Source: an uncultured Woeseiaceae bacterium (GTDB lineage Bacteria > Pseudomonadota > Gammaproteobacteria > Steroidobacterales > Woeseiaceae). Taken from it: DNA of 9,369 bases. Location: contig CALZHX010000186.1 in the NCBI GenBank assembly GCA_945787435.1, positions 1 to 9,369 of the forward strand, in the 5' to 3' direction. The translations under genes and the position numbers were made by a program. The notes below the pieces were generated by a model. The model was not told the origin of the DNA. It searched no databases and saw only the letters and a list, made by a program, of their open reading frames with translations. This document shows, one piece after another, positions 1 to 6,770 of this stretch. Within the stretch, counting starts at the first letter, position 1. Each line of letters starts with the position of its first letter.

Positions 1-2
1 CG

Positions 3-794
3 ACTATTGCTTTATTGATTGCCGGCTGCGGTCGACTCGGCAGTGACCCCGAGCCTGTTGCCAGTGAGCCTGCGCCTGAGCTGAGCGCCCCTGCGGTGCC
101 GGGGGTATCCATTTACGCCGCAGCGGTCGACAGCGCGACACGGCCCGCAGAAGACCAGGCCAGCGACACCGGGCGCCAGCCGGCAGCCGTGCTCGAATTC
201 TTCGGTATCCAGCCCGGCGATACCGTCCTGGAGATGTGGGCCGGCGCTGGCTACTACACTGAACTGCTCGCGCATGTCGTCGGCGAGAACGGCAAGGTTA
301 TCGCTCATGCGAATACGCCAATCCTGAACTTCGCAGGTGAAGCACACGAAAAAAGATTTGCCGACAATCGCCTGCCGAATACTGAAGTCCTGATGGCGGA
401 AAACAATGAGCTGGCACTTGAAGCCGATAGCTTTAATGCGGCTACGATTATTCTTAACTATCACGACCTCTACTGGTCTTCGGAGCAGTACGGTTGGGAT
501 CAAATCGACATACCGGCATTCCATGCCGAATTATTCAAGGGCATGAAACCTGGCGGCATCCTCGGCATTGTGGATCACCAGGCTGCCAGCGGCTCACCGG
601 GTGAAACCGGTAGCACATTGCACCGTATCGATTCAGCCATCGTAATCGCCGAACTCACCGCCGCTGGTTTCGTGCTCGACGGAGAGAGCGATGTATTGCG
701 CAATGCTGAAGACGATTACAGCAAAAGTGTTTTCGACCCTGAGATTCGTGGCAGTACTGATCGTTACGTGTTGCGCTTCAGAAAGCCGGAGTAA
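3..794 (+). CDS. Exported (lipoprotein) SAM-dependent methyltransferase, 5' partial
   Basis: The reading frame is open from the left window edge, so the true start lies outside. The first visible residues are TIALLIAGCG, which is the end of a signal peptide with a lipobox (L-I-A-G-Cys, Cys codon at 27-29). The TTG at 15 is therefore not a credible start. A Ser/Pro/Glu/Ala-rich linker follows, then a Rossmann-type class I methyltransferase domain with glycine-rich motif I, VLEMWAGAGYYTE (225-263), and a later acidic/hydrophobic strand (AATIILNYHDLYW). This arrangement resembles the poorly characterised predicted methyltransferases of COG4798, which also carry export signals; that assignment is from memory of the family. 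The substrate is unknown. The stop lies 13 nt before the next gene, so the two are probably co-transcribed. It is odd that a SAM-dependent fold should be exported, since SAM is cytoplasmic. Confident on the fold and the lipobox; function open. Confidence 0.8.
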   Translation, partial: TIALLIAGCGRLGSDPEPVASEPAPELSAPAVPGVSIYAAAVDSATRPAEDQASDTGRQPAAVLEFFGIQPGDTVLEMWAGAGYYTELLAHVVGENGKVIAHANTPILNFAGEAHEKRFADNRLPNTEVLMAENNELALEADSFNAATIILNYHDLYWSSEQYGWDQIDIPAFHAELFKGMKPGGILGIVDHQAASGSPGETGSTLHRIDSAIVIAELTAAGFVLDGESDVLRNAEDDYSKSVFDPEIRGSTDRYVLRFRKPE

Positions 795-807
795 GTAAGC
801 TCAAATA

Positions 808-1578
808 ATGTTCAAGGCGATCCGCATTGCGATCCTGCTGTTCATTCTGTTTTTCGTGGCGGTCAGCACCTGGCTGACGCAGTCACGGAGCACAGACTGG
901 AATAACAGCCTGTGGCTCAAGGTCTACCCGATCAATGCGGATGGCAGCGATATCGTCGCAAAGTACATCGCAGGTCTGGAGGTCGACGATTTTGCGGATA
1001 TCGAGGCTTTCATCACGCGGGAAACTGCGCGCTACGGGAAGACACTCGATCGGCCGTTACGGATGGAGCTGGGTCGACAGGTTCGGAAGCATCCGCCCAC
1101 CATCGACCCTGATCCCGGAATCTTTGGCGTCATGATGTGGTCACTCAAGTTGCGCTGGTGGGCATCGAGCACGGCCGGCGATCAGGATAGAATCGACCCT
1201 GATATTCGCGTCTTCGTTCGCTATCACAGCCCCGACATCGGGTTCCGGCTCGAAAATTCAGTCGGGTTACAAAAAGGCATGGTTGGCATCGTTAACGCGC
1301 GCGCGAGTCGTCAGCACGCGGGCGGCAACAACGTGGTCATCGCGCATGAATTCATGCACACGCTCGGCGCCACCGACAAATACGAAATGGGTACCGGACA
1401 GCCGCTTGCCCCTGACGGACTCGCAGAACCGGATCGCGAGCCGCTGTATCCGCAACGATGGGCTGAAATAATGGGTGGTCGAATCGCGCTTACAGCCGAC
1501 GATGCGGTCATTCCCAAAAGCCTGCGTTACACCGTCATTGGCCCGCAAACCGCCAGCGAAATTCGCCTCGCCGAGTAA
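808..1578 (+). CDS. Membrane-anchored metzincin-like zinc metalloprotease
   Basis: Protein of 256 residues. Residues 5-23 form one hydrophobic segment after a short basic start, which predicts an uncleaved N-terminal anchor with the rest in the periplasm. The key motif is HEFMHTLGATD at residues 180-190. His180, Glu181 and His184 give the HExxH zinc site, Gly187 and Asp190 complete HExxHxxGxxD, and EIMGG at 220-224 (Met222) is placed like a metzincin Met-turn. Asp as third zinc ligand is known in the snapalysin type of metzincin; the match here is motif-level only. I do not recognise the N-terminal 170 residues. The ATG at 808 has no strong Shine-Dalgarno and probably relies on read-through from the upstream methyltransferase. 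The stop is 2 nt before the ABC ATPase start, indicating tight coupling. The substrate is unknown. Confidence 0.75.
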   Translation: MFKAIRIAILLFILFFVAVSTWLTQSRSTDWNNSLWLKVYPINADGSDIVAKYIAGLEVDDFADIEAFITRETARYGKTLDRPLRMELGRQVRKHPPTIDPDPGIFGVMMWSLKLRWWASSTAGDQDRIDPDIRVFVRYHSPDIGFRLENSVGLQKGMVGIVNARASRQHAGGNNVVIAHEFMHTLGATDKYEMGTGQPLAPDGLAEPDREPLYPQRWAEIMGGRIALTADDAVIPKSLRYTVIGPQTASEIRLAE

Positions 1579-1580
1579 AC

Positions 1581-2378
1581 ATGTCCGATGCACCTGAATC
1601 GATACTGAGCTGTGAAGCGCTGCGTGTGAGCGTGCCTGGCCGCTGCCTTGTCGACGCGTTGCAGCTGGACCTCAGGCGCGGCGAACTTGTCGCCGTTCTG
1701 GGCCAAAACGGCAGCGGCAAGACGCTGACCCTGATGACACTTGCGGGACTGCGCCCGCCCGATACCGGCCGGTTACGGTTGATGGGCTCGGACCTTCAAA
1801 GCGCGCCGCGACAACTGACGGCTCGGCACCTGGCATTGTTGCCGCAGGACGTCGACGATATCTTTCCGGCGACCGTCATGGACACAGCCCTGATCGGGCG
1901 TCACCCACATATCGGCCGCTTTCGCTGGGAGTCGGCTGAGGATTATGAGGCAGCAAGAGAGGCGCTTCGGACAGTGGGCCTTGCCGCATTATCGGAGCGA
2001 GACATACTGACGTTATCCGGTGGCGAGCGTCGCCGGCTCGCTATTGCGCAGATTCTGACGCAGGCGCCAGACGTGTACTTGCTCGATGAGCCAACCAACC
2101 ACCTTGATCCACAGCACCAGCTCGATGCGTTGCGCGTATTTCGCCGTGCGGCCGACTCGGGGTCAGCCGTGATCGCGAGCCTACATGACGTCAACCTGGC
2201 AGTTCGGTACGCAGATCGTTGCCTGTTGCTGTTCGGTGACGGGCAATGGGAACTCGGCCCTAGTGCAGATATTCTGACCGAGGAGAGACTCAGCGATCTA
2301 TTCGCCACCCGGATGGAGGCGGTGGACTGGCACTCGAAAAAACTCTTCGTCGCGTCCTCAGACCACCCACCCCTTTAG
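1581..2378 (+). CDS. btuD: ABC transporter ATP-binding protein, FecE/BtuD type (probable vitamin B12 import ATPase)
   Basis: Complete ABC ATPase of 265 residues: Walker A GQNGSGKT (41-48), Q-loop Gln89 in LPQD, signature LSGGERRRLAIA (from 145), Walker B VYLLDEP (165-171) followed by TNHLD, and H-loop His202 in SLHDVN. The single nucleotide-binding domain, the sequence around LPQD and the 'TNHLD' stretch are typical of ATPases of FecCD/BtuCD-type (type II) importers, which energise uptake of siderophores, haem or cobalamin. The btuD assignment rests on the neighbouring btuB, btuF and adenosyltransferase; an iron-complex ATPase cannot be excluded from sequence alone. It starts 2 nt after the metalloprotease stop, and no permease gene adjoins it. 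The last 21 nt overlap the 3' end of the convergent phosphatase gene. Confidence 0.8.
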   Translation: MSDAPESILSCEALRVSVPGRCLVDALQLDLRRGELVAVLGQNGSGKTLTLMTLAGLRPPDTGRLRLMGSDLQSAPRQLTARHLALLPQDVDDIFPATVMDTALIGRHPHIGRFRWESAEDYEAAREALRTVGLAALSERDILTLSGGERRRLAIAQILTQAPDVYLLDEPTNHLDPQHQLDALRVFRRAADSGSAVIASLHDVNLAVRYADRCLLLFGDGQWELGPSADILTEERLSDLFATRMEAVDWHSKKLFVASSDHPPL

Positions 2379-3152
2379 CCGACTCAGAAAGTCATCGTAG
2401 AGGGCCATGTTGGTCGCAAGCACCGAGCGCGTGTCCAGACCGACCGGCGCACCGTTCAGATCGGTAAATGTGCCGCCGGCTTCCTCTACGATGATCGATA
2501 GCGCCGCGATATCGAGGATGTTCACATCCGATTCGATGACTGCCTCGATTTTGCCCGACGCAAGCAGGTGATAGTGATAGAAGTCGCCATAGCCGCGGAT
2601 ACGATCGGCTCGCGCAACGATGTGGCCAAGATTGCCCCAGCCATCGCTTAGTGCCAGCGACTTCAGGTTGCCCGTCGACACGGCGGCCCGTTCCGGGTCG
2701 TCGATTGTGCTCACAGCGATTCGTTCGCCGTTGAGCCATGCGCCATGCCCTTTCTCAGCCCAGGCCAGCTCGTCCATCATCGTTCCACTCGACACGCCGA
2801 GAACGATTATTCCCTGGTGCATGAGCGCGATCTGGGTAGAAAAGAACGGGTACTGGCGCACAAATCCCTTCGTGCCGTCGATCGGATCGACCAGCCACAG
2901 GTAGTCGGCATTCTCACGCGTGCGGCCGGTTTCCTCGCCAAAAAATCCGTGTTCGGGGAATTGCTCAAGGATGATCTCGCGAATTTTCTGTTCGCACTCG
3001 ATGTCGGCCTGGGTTACGGGCGTCAGATCAGCCTTGGTTGTTACTGTGAAGTTTCCAGCATAGTAGCTCCGACTGATGTCCGCCGCAGCGCGAGCCGCTT
3101 CCAGTGCCGTCAGCAATTCCTTTGAGGCGTTGTTGTCATCGTATGTTTCCAT
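2358..3152 (-). CDS. Inositol monophosphatase-family phosphatase, probably HisN-type histidinol-phosphatase
   Basis: Protein of 264 residues with the metal-binding signatures of the lithium-sensitive IMPase superfamily: TPVTQAD (44-50), GEETG (72-76, Glu73/Glu74), DPIDGTKGF (89-97, Asp89, Asp92, Thr94) and NILDIAAL (211-218, Asp214). The stretches GYGDFYHYHLLASG (187-200) and DIAALSIIVEEAGG resemble HisN-type histidinol-phosphatases (histidine biosynthesis) more than true inositol phosphatases, SuhB or CysQ. This subfamily call is inference, since no other his genes are nearby. The frame continues open a further 250 codons upstream, but that extension crosses the riboswitch and the start of btuB antisense and has no family similarity. 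ATG at 3152 was therefore chosen, giving the usual family length. It is divergent from btuB and overlaps the ABC ATPase tail to tail by 21 nt. Confidence 0.85.
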   Translation of the reverse strand: METYDDNNASKELLTALEAARAAADISRSYYAGNFTVTTKADLTPVTQADIECEQKIREIILEQFPEHGFFGEETGRTRENADYLWLVDPIDGTKGFVRQYPFFSTQIALMHQGIIVLGVSSGTMMDELAWAEKGHGAWLNGERIAVSTIDDPERAAVSTGNLKSLALSDGWGNLGHIVARADRIRGYGDFYHYHLLASGKIEAVIESDVNILDIAALSIIVEEAGGTFTDLNGAPVGLDTRSVLATNMALYDDFLSRLKGWVV

Positions 3153-3187
3153 TTTCGGTACTACGCGAGTCTCGTGGTGATCGGCGC

Positions 3188-3216
3188 AAAATAGCCGCTC
3201 GACGGGGAAGAAACAA
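3188..3216 (-). promoter_or_regulatory. Possible sigma70 promoter for the phosphatase gene
   Basis: Read on the minus strand, TTGTTT (3216-3211) and TATTTT (3193-3188) are separated by exactly 17 nt, and the -10 lies about 35 nt upstream of the phosphatase start at 3152. The -35 match is weak (3 of 6) and the -10 moderate (4 of 6), so this is a suggestion from position and spacing. Confidence 0.35.
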
Positions 3217-3234
3217 GCAATTGTCCCTTGCTTG
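3214..3234. repeat. 7-bp inverted repeat, candidate operator between divergent promoters
   Basis: CAAGCAA (3214-3220) and TTGCTTG (3228-3234) form a perfect 7-bp dyad around a 7-nt spacer. The right arm overlaps the first bases of the btuB-side -35 box (TTGACA, 3232-3237), and the left arm overlaps the proposed -35 of the phosphatase promoter (3211-3216). Size and position suit the binding site of a dimeric regulator acting on both promoters. No T-run follows, so it is unlikely to be a terminator. The binding protein is unknown. Confidence 0.4.
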
Positions 3235-3260
3235 ACAGCAAACGGTAGCGCCCCTATCGT
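3232..3260 (+). promoter_or_regulatory. Sigma70-type promoter driving the cobalamin riboswitch and btuB
   Basis: A perfect -35 TTGACA (3232-3237) is followed after 17 nt by a -10 TATCGT (3255-3260, 4 of 6). Transcription would begin at about 3266-3268, exactly where the 5' strand of the riboswitch P1 helix begins. That agreement makes the promoter call strong for an unaided reading. Confidence 0.75.
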
Positions 3261-3267
3261 ACATCGC

Positions 3268-3502
3268 TCACGAGGTGAACCTGATTTGGCAAAAGTCGGG
3301 TGAACGGGAAGCCGGTGCAGCCTGTCTTCAGGCTCAGTCCGGCGCTGCCCCCGCAACGGTGATCGAGTTAAACCGTAGCCCCCGGTTCGAGGTAATCGAC
3401 CCGGAGCCACTGCGAAAACCAGCAATCGGTTTCGCGGGAAGGCGCTACGGAGAGGATGTCTATCCGCTCGTAAGCCCGGAGACCGGCCTGGTGAAACCGT
3501 GA
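3268..3502 (+). promoter_or_regulatory. Cobalamin riboswitch (RF00174-like, AdoCbl class) upstream of btuB
   Basis: Conserved blocks of the class I cobalamin riboswitch occur in the right order: GGGAAGCCGGTG (3306-3317), GGCGCTGCCCCCGCAACGG (3341-3359), the B12 box GCCACTG (3406-3412), CGGGAAGGCG (3435-3444) and AAGCCCGGAGACCGGCC (3472-3488). P1 can form between TCAC-GGT (3268-3276, GA bulge) and ACCGTGA (3496-3502). GCCGG at 3311-3315 pairs with CCGGC at 3339-3343. A peripheral hairpin forms between 3382-3390 and 3396-3404 (one mismatch, loop GGTAA). The element senses adenosylcobalamin and normally switches off btuB when the coenzyme is plentiful. It lies entirely within the 387-nt space between the phosphatase start and the btuB start and accounts for most of it. 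Exact end points depend on the fold chosen. Confidence 0.95.
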
Positions 3503-3506
3503 ACCA

Positions 3507-3533
3507 TTGCGCGTGCGGGCGGCACGCAAGGAG
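3507..3533 (+). promoter_or_regulatory. Riboswitch expression-platform hairpin next to the btuB ribosome binding site
   Basis: GCGTGC (3511-3516) pairs perfectly with GCACGC (3522-3527) around a GGGCG loop. A TT/AA extension past a 2-nt bulge reaches into the Shine-Dalgarno AAGGAG (3528-3533), which sits 6 nt before the ATG at 3540. There is no T-run, so control is most likely at translation initiation. This matches the arrangement in E. coli btuB, where a hairpin 3' of the aptamer (P13) makes a kissing contact with the aptamer (L5). The GGGC loop could pair with one of several GCCC stretches in the aptamer, for example 3378-3381; this pairing is inferred. Confidence 0.6.
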
Positions 3534-3539
3534 AAAACA

Positions 3540-5321
3540 ATGAGAGACCTCGTGTCGTTTTTCGCCATCGTGTTGGCGTGCGTGTTCGTGCCCGTCAACT
3601 CCGTTGCTGCGGACCAGGCGTTGGGCGAGACAATTATCGTCACCGCGACCCGAACTGAAATTCCGTTGAGCGACGCGATCGTGCCGGTCACGGTTATTAC
3701 GCGGGAGGACATCGAATTGTCTCTTGCTACGGACCTGGCAGAGTTGCTGCGCTTCCAGGCCGGTATTGATATCGGCCGAAACGGCGGCCCCGGACAGGCG
3801 ACGTCGATGTTCCTGCGCGGCACGGAAAGCAATCACACGCTCGTGCTGATGGATGGTGTTCGTATTAATCCAGGCACCCTCGGCGGTGCCGCTGTGCAGC
3901 ATATATCGCCCGAGATCATCGAGCGCATTGAGATCGTCAAAGGTGCACGCTCCGCGTTGTTCGGCACTGACGCGATTGGCGGCGTTATCAATATCATTTC
4001 GCGACGAACTGACGCTGCATTCCTCGAAACGGCTGTTGGCGCAGGTAGCTTCGACTCGCAGTCCGGTCTCATTTCCGCCGGCAACCGGGGAGACGACGGT
4101 GACTTCGGCATTACTTTGAACTGGCTGGATACTGCCGGCTTCGCACCGCGCACCGATTCAGGCATCGAGCGCGGCTATGACAATCTCTCCGCCAATCTCT
4201 ACGGCGCGCGCCGTTTTGGCGATAGCGAAATCAGCCTGCGCCACTGGCAAACACAGGGAAACGTCGAGTACCTCGACTTTTTCCTGGCCCCGGTCGATCA
4301 GGACTTCGAAAACTCAACGACAGCAGTTGAGCTCAACACTCGAATGGGTAACAGAGGTACCAGCAAGTTCATTGCATCGTTCATGCAGGATGACATTTCG
4401 CAAAACCAGAGCGACGACTTCGTGAAATCGGATCGCATAAGCCTCGACTGGCAATACAGCCATGCGTTCGCCCACCACACCCTGACCGGAGGCCTGTTTG
4501 CATTCGACGAGACTGCCTCAACGCTGTCATTTGGATCGGGTTTCGAGGAGGATACTGAGGTTCGAGCGGCATTCGTCCAGGACCAGTGGTCTCACGAACG
4601 GCACATGACCTTCGTTGCACTGCGACTTACTGACCATGAGACATTCGGCAATCACACAACGTGGAACGCCGAATACGCGTACGAACTGAATGATAACTGG
4701 ACGATCAATGCGGGCCTCGGACACGCGTTCCGGGCGCCCGACGCGACTGACCGCTTTGGTTTTGGCGGCAACCCGGACCTTGATCCGGAGTTGGCTGATG
4801 AGGCCCAACTTGGTTTTCTTTATTCGCCAGGTACCGGGCACAGCGTCAACATTGAGTTCTATCGGAACGACATTGAAAACCTCATTGAATTCGACCTGCA
4901 GACATTTGAACTGCGAAACATCGCCGAGGCTGAGATCCGTGGCATACAAATAGGCTACGAATATCGCGGTGATCGATTTGCCATCCACGCTGATGTCGTA
5001 AAACAGCGCGCCGAAGATGCGGTGACAGCCGATCGCTTGCTGCGACGCGCCGAAGAATCGGCATCACTGTCTTACACACAGGATATCCGTGCGCATCGTG
5101 TAGGCCTCGCGTTGATCGCAAGCGGTGACCGCGAGGACTTCGGTGGTGTAAAGCTGGATGGCTATCTGTTAGCCAATCTGACGGCACAGTTCAGCATCGG
5201 CCGAGCCTGGGCCCTGCATGCGAAAATTGAGAACCTGCTCGACACAGACTATCAAACCGCCGAGAATTTCCGTATGCAGGGGCGCGGTGGATTCGTAGAA
5301 CTCAAGTACCGCTGGAACTAG
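3540..5321 (+). CDS. btuB: TonB-dependent vitamin B12 outer-membrane receptor BtuB
   Basis: Protein of 593 residues, close to E. coli BtuB (about 614 with signal). Residues 1-24 are a Sec signal peptide ending VAA before Asp25. A TonB box ETIIVTAT (30-37) follows. The plug domain carries LRGTESNHTLVLMDGVRINP and ERIEIVKGARSALFGTDAIGGVINII, both characteristic of BtuB-like receptors. The rest is a beta-barrel with alternating aromatic strands, ending VELKYRWN. The usual last residue is aromatic, so the terminal Asn is slightly unusual. ATG at 3540 is chosen because AAGGAG lies 6 nt upstream; a TTG at 3507 in the same frame falls in the riboswitch hairpin. The protein moves corrinoids into the periplasm using TonB-ExbBD, whose genes are not in this window. 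It is first in a two-gene transcript under the cobalamin riboswitch. Substrate identity is well supported by that riboswitch and by the gene that follows. Confidence 0.95.
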   Translation: MRDLVSFFAIVLACVFVPVNSVAADQALGETIIVTATRTEIPLSDAIVPVTVITREDIELSLATDLAELLRFQAGIDIGRNGGPGQATSMFLRGTESNHTLVLMDGVRINPGTLGGAAVQHISPEIIERIEIVKGARSALFGTDAIGGVINIISRRTDAAFLETAVGAGSFDSQSGLISAGNRGDDGDFGITLNWLDTAGFAPRTDSGIERGYDNLSANLYGARRFGDSEISLRHWQTQGNVEYLDFFLAPVDQDFENSTTAVELNTRMGNRGTSKFIASFMQDDISQNQSDDFVKSDRISLDWQYSHAFAHHTLTGGLFAFDETASTLSFGSGFEEDTEVRAAFVQDQWSHERHMTFVALRLTDHETFGNHTTWNAEYAYELNDNWTINAGLGHAFRAPDATDRFGFGGNPDLDPELADEAQLGFLYSPGTGHSVNIEFYRNDIENLIEFDLQTFELRNIAEAEIRGIQIGYEYRGDRFAIHADVVKQRAEDAVTADRLLRRAEESASLSYTQDIRAHRVGLALIASGDREDFGGVKLDGYLLANLTAQFSIGRAWALHAKIENLLDTDYQTAENFRMQGRGGFVELKYRWN

Positions 5322-5334
5322 ACGGGACCTTCCG

Positions 5335-5883
5335 ATGGGTAAACGACTTAGCAAGATCTATACAAAGACCGGCGATGACGGTACTACCGGCCTCGGCGAC
5401 GGTACACGCGTGCCTAAAGACAGTTCGCGCGTAGCCGCGTACGGTACCGTCGATGAAGCGAATAGTGCCATAGGCGTCGTGTTGGCCGAGAGCAGTGTTC
5501 CGCCGGACATTCGCAGCATCCTGGTCGAGGTTCAGCATGACTTGTTCGAGCTCGGCGGTGAACTCTGTATTCCGGGCCACAGCGCAATAAGTGATGAATT
5601 CATCAGGCGCCTCGAGCGTGAACTCGATGCGCTGAATGAGAATTTGCCGACGCTGAAAGAGTTTATCCTGCCAGGCGGCGGTCGAGCCGCTGCCGCTTGT
5701 CACCTGACGCGCACCATCGTGCGCCGTGCCGAACGCACGACAATTACACTCGCGGATGACGAACCGGTGCGAGCCGAAGCCATCAAGTACCTGAATCGCC
5801 TCTCGGACCTGTTGTTCGTTGTCGCGCGTATCCTGGCCCGCGCCGAATCGGGAGAAGAAGTCCTATGGAACAGAGCGAGATAG
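5335..5883 (+). CDS. PduO-type cob(I)alamin adenosyltransferase
   Basis: Protein of 182 residues matching the PduO/MMAB family of ATP:cob(I)alamin adenosyltransferases. The N-terminal ATP-binding segment is TKTGDDGTTGLGDG (10-23), followed by YGTVDEANSAIG (36-47), FILPGG, HLTRTIVRRAER (123-134, containing the R..R..E pattern important in the human enzyme) and YLNRLSDLLF (152-161). The enzyme transfers the 5'-deoxyadenosyl group of ATP to reduced cobalamin, making coenzyme B12 in the cytoplasm, as a trimer in this family. It starts 13 nt after the btuB stop and shares the riboswitch-controlled transcript, so the end product made here would feed back on its own expression. It is unrelated in sequence to CobA/BtuR-type enzymes. 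The 3' end faces btuF with 17 nt between stop codons; I see no clear intrinsic terminator there. Confidence 0.93.
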   Translation: MGKRLSKIYTKTGDDGTTGLGDGTRVPKDSSRVAAYGTVDEANSAIGVVLAESSVPPDIRSILVEVQHDLFELGGELCIPGHSAISDEFIRRLERELDALNENLPTLKEFILPGGGRAAAACHLTRTIVRRAERTTITLADDEPVRAEAIKYLNRLSDLLFVVARILARAESGEEVLWNRAR

Positions 5884-5900
5884 CGCACCGGGACGAATAA

Positions 5901-6770
5901 TCACCGCCTTGCGTCGCCACGACGGCGCCGCGCTTCGGCGAGTGCCTCACAAACAGCCTCTCCAGCCTGCAACAACCGCGGTGTGGCTCGTCCGATCGCG
6001 TCGGCGGGCATCAGGAACTGGTTGCCTGTCTCGTTGGCGGCCATGTGCGGCCACCTTTGCCACTCTGCAAATGCGTTCTCGCCCGCATCGGTACTCGCGA
6101 GCAGGACTTCCGGGTCTCGCTCGACGACCGACTCAACATCGATTGTCGGTGCCAGGTTATCCAGGTCGGCGAACACATTGCTGCCGCCACAAAGGGCGAT
6201 CAGTTCGCTTACGTAATGGTCGCCATTCACCGTAAACAGTGGCCGCTGCGATACCTGGTAGAAAACCCGAATGTCGGTGAGCTGATCACTGTTGCCGCCG
6301 ATAGATTCAAGCCCGCGCTCATAGGCGTTAACGGCCGTTTCCGCATCGTCGGTATGTCCTGTCAGTTTCCCGATGCGACGGATTGCCGACGCAACATCTG
6401 CAAGGCTGCTGGTGCGAATGATCTCCACGTTGAATCCCACGCGCCGCAGCTCATCGACGACATGCGCGGGCGTTCCGCTCTGCCACACGAGCAGGAGATC
6501 AGGCTTCAGGATCGCGAGCTGTTCCTGATCGATCATAAAGGCGTCGCCGACGATCGGTAATTCGAGCGCGGCAGGTGGGTAATCCGAATAGGCACTGACA
6601 CCGATGAGCGAACTGCCGGCACCCGCCGCAAATACGAGCTCCGTCAAATTGGGAGCAAGAGTTACGACGCGTTTATGGGTCCCGCCCTTGTTCTCAGGTG
6701 GCGGCGCTTCAGAACAGGCGCCAAGGGCGTACAGACTGAGCAGGATCAGCGCCGCACGGCGCGCCCTCAC
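5901..6770 (-). CDS. btuF: Periplasmic cobalamin-binding protein BtuF (lipoprotein)
   Basis: Protein of 289 residues. The signal peptide ends in the lipobox LGAC (Cys19), so this version is predicted to be lipid-anchored, whereas E. coli BtuF is soluble. The mature part is a class III binding protein: RVVTLAPNLTELVFAAGAG and GVSAYSDYPP match the N-lobe of E. coli BtuF closely, followed by LAILKPDLLLVWQSGTP and the later CGGSNVFADLDNLAPTIDVESVVERDPEVLL. It captures cobalamin delivered by BtuB and passes it to an inner-membrane BtuCD-type importer. The start is GTG (6770-6768), overlapping the ampE stop as GTGA, so translation is probably coupled to ampE. The promoter is presumably shared with ampD, and no riboswitch precedes that operon. 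The C-terminal tail is unusually arginine-rich (EARRRRGDARR). Confidence 0.92.
   Translation of the reverse strand: MRARRAALILLSLYALGACSEAPPPENKGGTHKRVVTLAPNLTELVFAAGAGSSLIGVSAYSDYPPAALELPIVGDAFMIDQEQLAILKPDLLLVWQSGTPAHVVDELRRVGFNVEIIRTSSLADVASAIRRIGKLTGHTDDAETAVNAYERGLESIGGNSDQLTDIRVFYQVSQRPLFTVNGDHYVSELIALCGGSNVFADLDNLAPTIDVESVVERDPEVLLASTDAGENAFAEWQRWPHMAANETGNQFLMPADAIGRATPRLLQAGEAVCEALAEARRRRGDARR

Noticed and set aside
1154..1161. GCTGGTGG, the E. coli Chi octamer
   Set aside because: It lies within a coding region, one copy is expected by chance, and Chi sequences differ between lineages.
3275..3502. 75-codon plus-strand reading frame inside the btuB leader
   Set aside because: It coincides with the highly conserved cobalamin riboswitch, whose structure explains the sequence.
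3153..3902. 250-codon open extension upstream of the phosphatase gene on the minus strand
   Set aside because: It runs antisense through the riboswitch and the first part of btuB, has no recognisable family, and the conserved phosphatase domain fits a start at 3152.
5908..5925. Small inverted repeat near the end of btuF between the convergent stops
   Set aside because: The arms are about 5 bp, lie in the arginine-rich coding tail of btuF, and have no T-run; not convincing as a terminator.
6045..6560. 171-codon plus-strand reading frame opposite btuF
   Set aside because: The btuF frame has a signal peptide, lipobox and clear BtuF similarity; the opposite frame has none.
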